A program made the position numbers and the translations under genes. The notes beneath the pieces were generated by a model, which was not told the DNA's origin, searched no databases, and saw only the letters and a list, made by a program, of their open reading frames with translations. DNA of 50,962 nucleotides from Streptosporangiaceae bacterium (GTDB lineage: Bacteria; Actinomycetota; Actinomycetes; Streptosporangiales; Streptosporangiaceae): positions 1-50,962 of the forward strand of contig JAOPYH010000177.1 of assembly GCA_025964715.1 (NCBI GenBank). Direction: 5' to 3'. Position 1 is the first letter of the stretch; each line of letters opens with the position of its first letter. Of the stretch, positions 24,269 through 33,499 are shown one piece after another.

Positions 24269-25357
24269 ATGTCTGAGGATGACAAGCCCCGCGGGGAACC
24301 GGCGGCCAAGACCAAGCTCCCCGAGGCCCGGGCGATGAACCGTACGGACTTCACGCCGCACGGCATCAGCGGGAAGAGCCGGACGAAGCCCTCGGCCATG
24401 ACGGCCGCCAAGGCCAAGAAGCGCCGCCGCGTGGTGGCCGCTGTGGTGGCGGTGATCGTGCTCGTCGGGGCCGGCGTCTCGATCTTCATCGCCACCCGTC
24501 CGGCGCCGGCGGTGAAGGTCTCCGGCTCCTTCGGCAAGAAGCCGAAGGTCGACATCCCCAAGGACCTCGCGCCCAGCCCCACGTTCCAGTCCAAGACCCT
24601 CATCAAGGGCAAGGGTGCCAAGGTCGCCAACGGCGATGTGGCGTTCATCAGCTACGACAGCTACGTCTGGGGCGGCAAGGGATCTGACAAGCTGCTCGAG
24701 TCGACCTACAGCAAGGGCAAGCCCGCGCCGCTGCAGGTCAGCGAGAACCTGCTGCCCGGGCTCAAGAAGGGCCTGGTCAACCAGCCCGTCGGCAGCCGGC
24801 TGCTGCTGCAGGTGCCGCCCAAGGACGGCCTCGGCCCGCAGGGCAACCAGCAGGCCGGGATCAAGGGGACCGACACGCTGGTGTTCGTCGTCGACGTGGT
24901 CTCGACGTACGGCAAGAACGCGATGGCGGCGGGCACCGAGAAGAAGCTCGACGACCCGAACCTGCCCCAGGTGACGCCCGGCGAGGTCGGCAAGCCCCCG
25001 TCCGACCTGAAGATGCCCAAGGCCAACCCGCCGGGCAAGCTGGTCACCAAGACCCTCATCGAGGGTTCCGGAGCTCCGGTCACGAACGGCCAGGTCGTGA
25101 TCGCGCAGTACAAGGGCCAGCTCTGGCGCGACGGCAAGGTCTTCGACGCCAGCTGGAAGAACGGGCAGCTGTTCCTGTTCCAGGTCGGCGCGCAGGGTGC
25201 GATCAAGGGCTTCAGCACCGGCATGACCGGCCAGAAGGTCGGCAGCCGGATCATGGTCGTCATCCCGCCGTCAGAGGGCTACGGCAAGCAGGGCAACGGC
25301 CAGATCAAGGGGACGGACACGATGGTCTTCACGATCGACATCGTGGGCGCGTACTGA
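24269..25357 (+). CDS. Membrane-anchored tandem-FKBP peptidyl-prolyl isomerase
   Basis: 362 residues. A charged N-terminus of about 50 residues, then one membrane helix (VVAAVVAVIVLVGAGVSIFIA, near 55-75), then two FKBP-like domains outside. The second (about 250-362) is near standard: QYKGQLW, GKVFDASW, AIKGFSTGMTGQKVGSRIMVVIPPSEGYG. The first (about 105-215) keeps the frame (LLPGLKKGLVNQPVGSRLLLQVPPKDGLG) but has LESTY where FD is expected and lacks several pocket aromatics, so it may bind rather than isomerise. No lipobox. ATG has a close AGGAA; GTG three codons earlier is an alternative. Likely folds exported proteins. Confidence 0.88.
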   Translation: MSEDDKPRGEPAAKTKLPEARAMNRTDFTPHGISGKSRTKPSAMTAAKAKKRRRVVAAVVAVIVLVGAGVSIFIATRPAPAVKVSGSFGKKPKVDIPKDLAPSPTFQSKTLIKGKGAKVANGDVAFISYDSYVWGGKGSDKLLESTYSKGKPAPLQVSENLLPGLKKGLVNQPVGSRLLLQVPPKDGLGPQGNQQAGIKGTDTLVFVVDVVSTYGKNAMAAGTEKKLDDPNLPQVTPGEVGKPPSDLKMPKANPPGKLVTKTLIEGSGAPVTNGQVVIAQYKGQLWRDGKVFDASWKNGQLFLFQVGAQGAIKGFSTGMTGQKVGSRIMVVIPPSEGYGKQGNGQIKGTDTMVFTIDIVGAY

Positions 25358-25374
25358 CCCCGGGCACACCCGAA

Positions 25375-25416
25375 CGGCGGACGGCGTAGGAGCGGCGGGC
25401 TCCGCGCCGTCCGCCG
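25375..25416 (+). terminator. Terminator after the FKBP gene
   Basis: CGGCGGACGGCG (25375-25386) pairs perfectly with CGCCGTCCGCCG (25405-25416); inside lies a second hairpin GGAGC/GCTCC. It is followed by CTCCATTTTCC, a short T-run. Confidence 0.8.
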
Positions 25417-25581
25417 CTCCATTTTCCGTCCGCCCGCCGGCAAATCGCCGTGCTCGACGGGGTCAACCGATTCGCGGTCTGAGACGTCTTCACAGAGAAC
25501 CCACCGAGTAGGGGTTTTGCTCGGCGGTCAGAGCGGACCCCCTGAGGTATCGTACGGTAACGAACGGGTCACGGGGGGCGT

Positions 25582-27828
25582 GTGAGCAGCAGCGATGAGG
25601 GTGCGGAGGGCGCACGGCCCGCCGAACCGGACGATGACGGCACAGGCCGGGCCGACCGGAGCCAAGACGGCATTTCCGGCCAGATCCCCGACGAGTCCGA
25701 CGCCCGGGCGGGCCGCGAGCCGCAGGAGCATGTCCTGCAACGCACCGGGCTGGCGCGACTCTCCCGACGAGCCGGATTCGTGGTGCTCGGCATAGTGGGG
25801 TTCGCCCTCCTGGGCTTCGCCCTGGCTTACCTGTTCACCCCGATTCCGTCGGCGCAGAACGGCGCCAAGGCCGAGGGCTCGATCTTCTATTACGCCGATG
25901 GCAAGTCCGTCATCGCCAAGCAGGGCACCAACCGCGTGGTCGTACCCATCGCACAGGTGCCGCAGGCCGTGCGGACCGCGGTCATCTCAGCGGAGAACCG
26001 GAGCTTCTACAACGATCCCGGCGTCTCGCTCACCGGCACGACCCGCGCGCTGTGGTCCACCGTCTCAGGTGATCAGGTCCAGGGCGGGTCCACCATCACC
26101 CAGCAGATGGTCCGCAACTACTACAGCGGGCTGAGCCAGGAGCGCACGGTCTTCCGGAAGCTCAAGGAGATCATGGTCTCGCTGAAGGTGGGCCGGGAGA
26201 AGAACAAGGACTGGATCCTGCAGCAGTACCTCAACACGATTTACTTCGGCCGCAACGCCTACGGGATCCAGGCCGCCGCCAAGGCCTACTACAACACCGA
26301 CGTGACCAAGCTGACACCCGAACAGGGCGCCTACCTCGCCGCGGCGATCCAGATGCCGTCCTACTTCGCCGACCCGTACGACGGCAGGCGCGCGCCGGCG
26401 GAGCAGCGCTGGCGATACGTGATCGACGGCATGGTCCGGCTCGGCGCCATCAAGGCCTCGGACGCCGCCGCGATGAAGTTCCCCGTCCCCCCCCAGCAGA
26501 AGCACACCGACGTCCTCAAGGGCCAGGTCGGCTACATGATGGACGCCGCCAAGAAGGAGCTCGAGGCCCGGGGCTGGGCCGAGGACGAGGTCAACCGGGG
26601 CGGCCTGAAGATCGTCACGACCTTCGACAAGAAGCTGATGGACTCGGCGGCCAAGGCGGTCAGGACGAACGTCCCGCGGGACACGCCCCAGAAGGTGCTG
26701 ACCGGTCTGGTCTCGATCAACCCCGACAACGGCGAGGTCGTGGCCTTCTACGGCGGCCGCGACTACCTGCAGCGGCAGCTCAACTCCTCGTTCGACTCCT
26801 ATGCGCAGGCCGGTTCGGGCTTCAAGCCGTACGTTCTGGCCGCCGCCCTGAACGACGGCAAGAGCCTCTACACCACCGTGAACGGCAGCTCCCCGCAGAC
26901 CTTCAACGGCACCGACATCCACAATGACAACGACGCCAGCTATGGGATGGTCGACCTGATCACGGCCACCCAGCGGTCCATCAACACGGCCTACATCAAC
27001 CTGGGCCGTGAGATCGGCCTGGACAAGGTCACCGTGATGGCCGAGAAGCTCGGCATCCCGGACAAGCAGCTCACCGCCAACGGCGCCAACACCTCACCGA
27101 CGTTCCCCCTGGGCACCGTGTCGGTCAGCCCGGTGCAGCAGGCGAGCGCGTTCGCCACCTTCGCCGCCGGCGGCGTCCATCACAAGCCGCATGTGATCAA
27201 GTCCATCGCCCGGCCGGGGGCCAAGCCGGAAAAGGTCACCGAGGCGGGGGTGCAGGCCTTCGACAAGGACGTGGCCGCCGACGCCACATACGCGCTCACC
27301 AAGGTGGTCGAGGGAGGCACCGGCACGGCCGCGCAGTTGTACGACCGGGAGGTCGCCGGTAAGACGGGCACCACCGACAAGGGCCGGGCGATCTGGTTCA
27401 ACGGCTTCATCCCGCAGATGGCCACCTCGGTCGGGATCTTCCGTACCGACAACAAGCCGCTGGAGATCCCGGGTTACTCGATCTACGGCGGGGTGCTCCC
27501 GGCCCAGATCTGGCGGACCTACATGGCCGACGCCACCCGCAACCTGCCGGTCAAGAACTTCCCCGGGCCCTCTGACGCGACGGCCGCGCCGAGTTACGGG
27601 CCCCCCGTCTCCACACCGACGACGCACGCGCCCTCGCCGACCACGCCGCCTCCGCCGACGCCCACGGAGCAGCCGACCACCGAGCCCGAGCCTGTTCCGT
27701 CCGAACCGCCTCCTTCCATGCCCACGGTCGAACCGTCACCGCCGAGCGGCACCACCGAACCACGGGCCAGACTCGGGCGCGCCCCTTCGACTGAGCCCCG
27801 GAGCGGGCGGGCGGCCCAGTCGTCCTGA
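25582..27828 (+). CDS. Bifunctional penicillin-binding protein (glycosyltransferase/transpeptidase, PBP1A/PonA type)
   Basis: 748 residues. A ~55-residue cytosolic start, one membrane helix near 60-85, then the GT51 domain with Glu138 (SAENRSFYNDPG) and GGSTITQQMVRNYY. The transpeptidase has S412-G-F-K415 (nucleophile), S466-I-N468 and K594-T-G596, all in order. The last ~85 residues are Pro/Thr/Glu-rich and disordered. It polymerises and cross-links peptidoglycan outside the membrane. GTG follows GGGGGG by 3 nt. The unusually charged cytosolic start and tail are like those of other actinobacterial PonA proteins. Confidence 0.95.
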   Translation: MSSSDEGAEGARPAEPDDDGTGRADRSQDGISGQIPDESDARAGREPQEHVLQRTGLARLSRRAGFVVLGIVGFALLGFALAYLFTPIPSAQNGAKAEGSIFYYADGKSVIAKQGTNRVVVPIAQVPQAVRTAVISAENRSFYNDPGVSLTGTTRALWSTVSGDQVQGGSTITQQMVRNYYSGLSQERTVFRKLKEIMVSLKVGREKNKDWILQQYLNTIYFGRNAYGIQAAAKAYYNTDVTKLTPEQGAYLAAAIQMPSYFADPYDGRRAPAEQRWRYVIDGMVRLGAIKASDAAAMKFPVPPQQKHTDVLKGQVGYMMDAAKKELEARGWAEDEVNRGGLKIVTTFDKKLMDSAAKAVRTNVPRDTPQKVLTGLVSINPDNGEVVAFYGGRDYLQRQLNSSFDSYAQAGSGFKPYVLAAALNDGKSLYTTVNGSSPQTFNGTDIHNDNDASYGMVDLITATQRSINTAYINLGREIGLDKVTVMAEKLGIPDKQLTANGANTSPTFPLGTVSVSPVQQASAFATFAAGGVHHKPHVIKSIARPGAKPEKVTEAGVQAFDKDVAADATYALTKVVEGGTGTAAQLYDREVAGKTGTTDKGRAIWFNGFIPQMATSVGIFRTDNKPLEIPGYSIYGGVLPAQIWRTYMADATRNLPVKNFPGPSDATAAPSYGPPVSTPTTHAPSPTTPPPPTPTEQPTTEPEPVPSEPPPSMPTVEPSPPSGTTEPRARLGRAPSTEPRSGRAAQSS

Positions 27829-27838
27829 GGCCGGCGGC

Positions 27839-29203
27839 TCAGAGCCAGCCCGGCACCACGAGGACGGCCCAGGTGGCGATCGGTGCGAGCACCACCATGC
27901 TGAATCCCCACCTCATGAGGCCCTTGTAGACCGCGTCCCGCCGGTCCTCCGGCGCGTTCGCGACCACCAGCGCACCGCTGGTCGAGAACGGGCTCGAGTC
28001 GACCACCGAAGACGAGATCGCCAGCGCGGTGATGAGGCCGACCGCGCCGACGGCGTGGCTGCCGGTCAGGAACGGGACGGCCAGCGGGATCAGTGCGCCG
28101 AGGATGCCCGTGGTCGAGGCGAAGGCGGAGACCGCTCCGCCGATGAAGCAGATGATGAGCGCCGCCAGCAACGGGGCGCCGATCGTGGCCACCTCGTTGC
28201 CGAGCCACTTGATGGTGCCGAGGGACTGCATGACGCTGATGTACATCACGATGCCGCACACCAGCAGGACGGTCGGCCACGCGATCTGATTGACCGCGTT
28301 CTTGGCCGAGGCGGGCGAGATGAGCGTGAGCACGGCGGCCACCGTGACGGCGACCAGGCCGACGTTGAGATCGAAGAAGAGGGCGCCCACCGCCAGGGCC
28401 AGCAGCCCGATGAGAGTGAGGGCCCGATCCCGGTCGAGCGCGATCGGCTCCTCCAGAGCGCTCGGCGCCACCGTCGTGGTGGTGGCCCCGCCCCCGGAGG
28501 ACGCCTGCCCCTCGGCGGCGGCCACAGGTGCGGCGGCAGACGCCGGGCCCGCGGCGGCGGAGACGAGATCCTCGGCCCGGCGGCCGAGCAGCTCCAGGCC
28601 GCCCCACTTGAAGAACGCCACCAGGCTGATGAAGAAGTTGAAGACGAACGACGCGAGGAACAACAGGATCGGATCACCAGGCAGGCCCGCCTTCTGCACG
28701 ACGCCATTGGTGATCCCGCCGAAGATGCTCAGCGGCGAGAAGCCGCCGGCACTGGCGCCGTTGATGATCATCAGACCCATGAGCAGGGGGTTGATCTTGT
28801 AGCGGACGGCGAAGCCCATGCCGATCGGGGCGATGATCGCGACCGACGCCGGCACCACAGCCCCTATCGCGGTGAGGCAGGCGGTGACCAGGAACATGAC
28901 CCATGGGATCAGGCCCACCCGGCCGCCGACCGCGCGGATCGCGACGTGCACGAGCCAGTCGACCGTCCCGTTGTTCTTGGCGATGGCGAACAGGTAGGTC
29001 ACGCCGGCGAGGATGACGAACAGGTCACCGGGAAAACCGGCGAAGATCGCGTCGGTCCGCTCACCGACGTCCGCCCCGTGGAGCGCCGAGACGCCCAGCA
29101 GGAACGCCGCCACGATCGCCAGGGCGCCCAGGTTGATCGGACGGACGGTGGCCACCAGGAAAATGCCGGCCAGAACCAGAATGGAGACGACTTCGACGGA
29201 CAC
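27839..29203 (-). CDS. MatC-like dicarboxylate/malonate carrier (SLC13/IT superfamily)
   Basis: 454 residues, mostly hydrophobic, about 11-12 membrane segments in two halves. The N-terminal half matches the MatC_N type (LGALAIVAAFLLGV, then GFPGDLFVILAGVTYLFAIAKNNGTVD and NGASAGGFSPLSIFGG). A soluble, Ala/Pro/Thr-rich loop of about 50 residues separates the halves. The second half has the matching SSSVVDSSPFSTSGALVVAN, a typical anion-binding hairpin. It probably imports a C3-C4 dicarboxylate. Divergent from the aminotransferase/oxidase operon and sharing its control region; ends 10 bp from the PBP stop. Confidence 0.85.
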   Translation of the reverse strand: MSVEVVSILVLAGIFLVATVRPINLGALAIVAAFLLGVSALHGADVGERTDAIFAGFPGDLFVILAGVTYLFAIAKNNGTVDWLVHVAIRAVGGRVGLIPWVMFLVTACLTAIGAVVPASVAIIAPIGMGFAVRYKINPLLMGLMIINGASAGGFSPLSIFGGITNGVVQKAGLPGDPILLFLASFVFNFFISLVAFFKWGGLELLGRRAEDLVSAAAGPASAAAPVAAAEGQASSGGGATTTTVAPSALEEPIALDRDRALTLIGLLALAVGALFFDLNVGLVAVTVAAVLTLISPASAKNAVNQIAWPTVLLVCGIVMYISVMQSLGTIKWLGNEVATIGAPLLAALIICFIGGAVSAFASTTGILGALIPLAVPFLTGSHAVGAVGLITALAISSSVVDSSPFSTSGALVVANAPEDRRDAVYKGLMRWGFSMVVLAPIATWAVLVVPGWL

Positions 29204-29263
29204 GGAAGCCTCCCGGAAGGGGGGTCGGGGGGTTCACAGGGGTTGGTCAGTGGTTTCCGGATC

Positions 29264-29280
29264 GCGAAACAATGTTTCGC
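29264..29280. promoter_or_regulatory. Perfect 17-bp palindrome, candidate IclR-family operator
   Basis: GCGAAACAATGTTTCGC: 8-bp arms around one central A. It lies in the 141-bp divergent control region of the carrier and the aminotransferase operon, overlapping the -35 region of a + strand promoter whose -10 candidate is TATGAT (29288-29293). The IclR gene at the end of the operon is the obvious binder. Binding is inference. Confidence 0.65.
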
Positions 29281-29344
29281 TGCGGAGTATGATCTCCCTC
29301 ACATCGGACGGTCAAGACCCCCGCGACGAGAGGCGCCTCCCGCT

Positions 29345-30508
29345 ATGACGCAACCCGGCCGCCACTTCCTGCAGATCCCCGGCCCCACGAACACACCGGA
29401 TCGGGTGCTTCGCGCCATGGCGGCACCGACGATCGACCACCGCGGGCCGGAGTTCGCCCGGCTCGGCATGGAGATTCTGGAGGCGGTCAAGCCGGTGTTC
29501 GGCACGGCCGGTCCGGTGGTGATCTACCCCTCGTCCGGGACCGGCGCCTGGGAGGCGGCTCTCGTCAACACCCTCAGCCCCGGCGACCGGGTGCTGTGCT
29601 TCGAGACCGGCCACTTCGCCACTCTGTGGCAGGAGATGGCCAGGGGCCTCGGCCTGGAGGTGCGTTTGGTTCCCGGCGACTGGCGGCACGGGGTCGACCC
29701 GAAGGCCGTGGCCGACGAACTCGACGCGGACCCGGCCCGCGCCATCAAGGCCGTGCTGGTGGTCCACAACGAGACCTCGACCGGCGTCACCAGCCGGGTC
29801 CCGGAGGTCAGGGAGGCCATGGACTCGACCGGCCACCCCGCGCTCCTGCTGGTGGACACGATCTCCTCACTCGGCTCCATGGACTACCGCCATGACGAAT
29901 GGGGCGTCGACGTCACGGTGGCGGGCTCGCAGAAGGGGCTCATGCTGCCGCCGGGGCTGGGCTTCAACGCCATGAGCGAGAAGGCCCTCGCCGCCGCGCG
30001 GACCGCGCGTACGGCCACGTCGTTCTGGAGCTGGGGCCCGATGCTCGCGGCCAACGAACGCGGCGTCTTCCCCTACACCCCGGCGACCAACCTGCTGTAC
30101 GGCCTGCGCGAGGCACTGCGCATGCTCGAGGAGGAGGGCCTGGCGAACGTCTACGCCCGGCACCGCAGGCACGCCGAGGCGACCCGGCTGGCCGTACGTG
30201 GCTGGGGGCTCGAGGTGCTGTGCGCCGACGAACGCGAGCATTCCGGCTCGCTCACCGCCGTGATGCTGCCCGAGGGCCATGACTCGGACAAGATCCGCGC
30301 CCTCATCCTTGATCGCTACAACATGTCCCTCGGAGCCGGTCTGGGCCGGCTCACCGGCAAGATCTTCCGGATCGGGCACCTCGGCGACTTCAACGACCTG
30401 ATGCTGGCGGGGACGCTGGCCGGGGTCCAGATGGGGCTCGTGGCGGCGGGCGTTCCCATCGATACCGGGGGGATCAACGCGGCCCTCGATCGGCTGCAGC
30501 GGCCATGA
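29345..30508 (+). CDS. Serine-glyoxylate / alanine-glyoxylate aminotransferase family protein
   Basis: 387 residues, class V PLP aminotransferase. QIPGPTNTPDRVL and the YPSSGTGAWEAAL cofactor loop open it; HNETSTGV and DTISSLGSMD position the ring, and Lys197 (AGSQKGLMLPPG) forms the Schiff base. The pattern is closest to serine-glyoxylate aminotransferases, which make glycine and hydroxypyruvate from glyoxylate and serine. GAGAGGCGCCTCCCGCT precedes ATG. The stop overlaps the next start (ATGA), so it is coupled to the oxidase, which could supply glyoxylate from glycolate. Confidence 0.9.
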   Translation: MTQPGRHFLQIPGPTNTPDRVLRAMAAPTIDHRGPEFARLGMEILEAVKPVFGTAGPVVIYPSSGTGAWEAALVNTLSPGDRVLCFETGHFATLWQEMARGLGLEVRLVPGDWRHGVDPKAVADELDADPARAIKAVLVVHNETSTGVTSRVPEVREAMDSTGHPALLLVDTISSLGSMDYRHDEWGVDVTVAGSQKGLMLPPGLGFNAMSEKALAAARTARTATSFWSWGPMLAANERGVFPYTPATNLLYGLREALRMLEEEGLANVYARHRRHAEATRLAVRGWGLEVLCADEREHSGSLTAVMLPEGHDSDKIRALILDRYNMSLGAGLGRLTGKIFRIGHLGDFNDLMLAGTLAGVQMGLVAAGVPIDTGGINAALDRLQRP

Positions 30509-33417
30509 CCTTCGCGCGCGATCTCGGCCGGGAGCTCGAGGGCGAGGTCCGATTCGACGCCTACACCCGTCACCTGTTCTCCCGGGACGCCAGCATGTAC
30601 TCCATCACGCCGCTCGGCGTGGCGTTCCCCCGCCATGCGGCCGACGTGGCCGCCGCGGTGTCGATCGCCGCTGAGCACGGTGTGCCACTGGTGCCGCGCG
30701 GCGCCGGCACGAGCCTGGCAGGCCAGACCGTAGGGCCCGGCCTCGTGCTGGACATGTCGCGACACATGACGCGGATTGTCCGGATCGATCCCGACGCCCG
30801 TACGGCGCTCGTGCAACCGGGAGTCGTGCAGGACGACCTCAACCGGGCGGCCGCCCCGTACGGCCTGATGTTCGGGCCGGACACCTCGACGAGCAACCGC
30901 GCGACCATCGGGGGGATGATCGGCAACAACTCCGCGGGCAGCGGGTCGGTCCGTTACGGCATGACGATCGACCACGTCCACGAGCTCGACGTCGTGCTGT
31001 CCGACGGGTCCACCGCCGGCTTCGCGCCCATCGATGAGCCCGAGCGGGCACGCCGGGCCGGGCTCCCGACGCTGGAGGGGCGGATCCATCGCCGGCTGCC
31101 CGAACTGCTTGCGGCGCACGAACGGGCGATCCGCGAGGACTTCCCGACCCACTGGCGTCAGGCCTGCGGTTACCGGCTGGACCGCCTCGCCGGCGACGCC
31201 CCGTTCGACCTGGCGAGATTCGTGGTCGGCTCGGAGGGCACGCTGGTCATCGCGACCGAGGCGCTCGTCGGCCTGGTGCCCAAACCCCGCCGGACCGTGA
31301 TCGCGGTGGGCCACTTCTCCTCGATGCTCGCCGCCGTCGCCGCGACCGAGGACGCCATGGCGTGTGATCCGTCGGCGGTCGAGCTGATGGACCGTACGAT
31401 CCTCGACCTGTCCCGCAAGAAGATCGAGTACGCCGGCCTCAGCACGATCTTGCAGGGTGATCCGGACGCCCTCCTGTTCGTGACGTTCAGCGGAGACGAC
31501 CAGCGCGAGGTGGTCGGCGGGATCGACCGCCTCAGCTCGCTCTGGGCCAGGCACGGCCACGGCTATCACACGCTGCGGGCCGAGACGCCGTCGAGCCAGG
31601 CGGCCTTGCTCAAGGTGCGCAAGTCCAGCCTCGGCCTGCTCATGGCGGCCGGGTCCGGCACGCTCCGCCCGTTGGCGTTCGTCGAGGACACCGCGGTGGC
31701 CCCGGAGCGCCTCGTCGACTACACCAGGCGGTTCGGCGAGGTGCTGGAACGGCACGGCCTCAAGGCGGGGTTCTACGGACACTGTTCGGTCGGCTGCCTG
31801 CACATCCGGCCCTTCGTCGACGTCAGCAGGCCGGAACAGGTCGCTTCGATGCGGGCGGTGGCGCAGGAGGTCAAGGACCTGGTGCGGGAGTACGGCGGGG
31901 TGAACTCCAGTGAGCACGGTGACGGGCTGGCGCGCAGCGAGTTCAACCGGGAGATCTTCGGCGACGAGCTGTACGAGGCGATGCGCGGCGTCAAGCGGCT
32001 GTTCGACCCGGACAACCGGATGAACCCCGGCAAGATCATCGACGCGCCGGCCATGACCGAGCACCTGCGCGACGCCGCGCTCCCCCCGGCCCCGCCGATC
32101 AGGACCCGGTTGACCTTTGAGGTCGTGGGCGGCGGCATGCGGGACGCCGCCGACCGGTGCATGAACATCGGACTGTGCCGCAAGAGCACCACGGGAGCGA
32201 TGTGCCCCTCCTACATGGCGACCCGGCAGGAGGAGGACGCCACGCGGGGGCGGGCCAACGCACTGGTCATGGCACTGTCGGAGCCCGACCCGGCGGCGGC
32301 GCTCGGGGACGACCGGCTGCACGAGATCCTCGACCTCTGCCTCATGTGCAAGGCCTGCAAGAGCGAGTGCCCCCTCGGTGTCGACATGGCGTCTCTGAAG
32401 GCGGAGGCACTCGCCCACCGGCACGACCTGGACGGCGTGCCGCTGCGAACTCGTGTCTTCGGCGGCATCCGCTGGCTGAACCGCCTCGGCTCCGCGACGG
32501 CGCCGGTGTCCAACCTGCCGGGCCGGCTCGGCCCTCTGCGTCACCTCATGGAGCGCACGCTCGGCGTCACGGCGCGGCGCCCGCTGCCGGCCTATCGCCG
32601 GCACAACCTGATCAGGTGGTTCCGCCGCCGCGCGGCGCCTGGGCGGCTCGCCGCACCGCAGGGCGAGCTGACCTTCCTGGCCGACTCCTTCACCACGTTC
32701 ACCGAGCCCGCGATCGGCAGGTCGGCGATCGAGCTGCTGGAGCACGCGGGCTGGTCCGTACGCCTGGAAAGCCGGGGGTGCTGCGGGCGGGCGGACTTCT
32801 CCAAGGGCCTGCTCGACCAGGCCAGGGACAAGGCGCGCGCGCTGGCCGCCACACTCGTCTCGGGTTCACGGCCGGGGTCCCCCATCGTCGGCTGTGAGCC
32901 GTCGTGCGTCCTCACGCTGCGCGACGAACACCGCATGCTGCTGCCGGACGACCCCAACGTGCGTGATGTCGCCGGGCGCGTCCACCAGGTCGAGGAGCTC
33001 CTGGTCCAGGCGATCGACTCGGGACGGCTGCGGCTGGCCGAGTCGTGGCTCTCGGGCCGGCGCATCCTCTATCACGGGCACTGCCACCAGAAGGCCGAGG
33101 TCGGTACGGCCGCGACCATGACGCTGCTGCGCCGCATACCGGGGGTCGAGGTGGTCGAGCTCGATGCCGGATGCTGCGGCATGGCCGGGTCGTTCGGGTT
33201 CGAAGCCGAGCACTACGAGCTCTCGATGACCATCGGCGCCGACCGGCTCTTCCCAGCGATCAAGGCGGCCGGCTCCGCGGACACGGTGATCGCCGCCACC
33301 GGCGTCTCCTGCCGGCAGCAGATCAGGCACGGCGCCGAGCGGACCGCCTGGCATCCGCTCCAGTTGGTCCATGAGGCCTTTACGGAGGCACCGAACCCAA
33401 CGGGGCGCGGCGACTAG
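30505..33417 (+). CDS. FAD-linked 2-hydroxyacid oxidase/dehydrogenase fused to Fe-S and CCG domains
   Basis: 970 residues, two enzymes' worth of domains in one chain. The first ~510 residues are a VAO-type FAD oxidase like GlcD/D-lactate dehydrogenase (PRGAGTSLAGQTVGPGLVLD binds FAD; GNNSAGSGSVRYG; late EHGDGLARSEF). Then two ferredoxin-like clusters: one with CMNIGLC and MCPSY, one with CLMCKACKSECPLG. Then two CCG domains (GCCGRADF and GCCGMAGSFGFE, with GHCHQKAE). This combines GlcD and GlcF in one protein and passes electrons to the respiratory chain. Substrate is a 2-hydroxyacid, probably glycolate or D-lactate; context favours glycolate. Confidence 0.9.
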   Translation: MTFARDLGRELEGEVRFDAYTRHLFSRDASMYSITPLGVAFPRHAADVAAAVSIAAEHGVPLVPRGAGTSLAGQTVGPGLVLDMSRHMTRIVRIDPDARTALVQPGVVQDDLNRAAAPYGLMFGPDTSTSNRATIGGMIGNNSAGSGSVRYGMTIDHVHELDVVLSDGSTAGFAPIDEPERARRAGLPTLEGRIHRRLPELLAAHERAIREDFPTHWRQACGYRLDRLAGDAPFDLARFVVGSEGTLVIATEALVGLVPKPRRTVIAVGHFSSMLAAVAATEDAMACDPSAVELMDRTILDLSRKKIEYAGLSTILQGDPDALLFVTFSGDDQREVVGGIDRLSSLWARHGHGYHTLRAETPSSQAALLKVRKSSLGLLMAAGSGTLRPLAFVEDTAVAPERLVDYTRRFGEVLERHGLKAGFYGHCSVGCLHIRPFVDVSRPEQVASMRAVAQEVKDLVREYGGVNSSEHGDGLARSEFNREIFGDELYEAMRGVKRLFDPDNRMNPGKIIDAPAMTEHLRDAALPPAPPIRTRLTFEVVGGGMRDAADRCMNIGLCRKSTTGAMCPSYMATRQEEDATRGRANALVMALSEPDPAAALGDDRLHEILDLCLMCKACKSECPLGVDMASLKAEALAHRHDLDGVPLRTRVFGGIRWLNRLGSATAPVSNLPGRLGPLRHLMERTLGVTARRPLPAYRRHNLIRWFRRRAAPGRLAAPQGELTFLADSFTTFTEPAIGRSAIELLEHAGWSVRLESRGCCGRADFSKGLLDQARDKARALAATLVSGSRPGSPIVGCEPSCVLTLRDEHRMLLPDDPNVRDVAGRVHQVEELLVQAIDSGRLRLAESWLSGRRILYHGHCHQKAEVGTAATMTLLRRIPGVEVVELDAGCCGMAGSFGFEAEHYELSMTIGADRLFPAIKAAGSADTVIAATGVSCRQQIRHGAERTAWHPLQLVHEAFTEAPNPTGRGD

Positions 33418-33499
33418 ACTTCTGCGATCCGAAGGGATTCACCTCGTCGGAGGACCACGGGGCACCCGGCTGGTCTCGGGGGCAGAACGGAGGGCTCGT

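Noticed and set aside
28055-29344. Open frame running into the aminotransferase gene from the left
   Set aside because: It is the antisense of the carrier gene, very rich in Arg/Asp/Gly, with the aminotransferase family start at 29345.
30316-32745. 809-codon open frame antisense to the FAD/Fe-S oxidase
   Set aside because: His/Arg/Ala-rich shadow with no domain; the + strand frame has all motifs of the oxidase.
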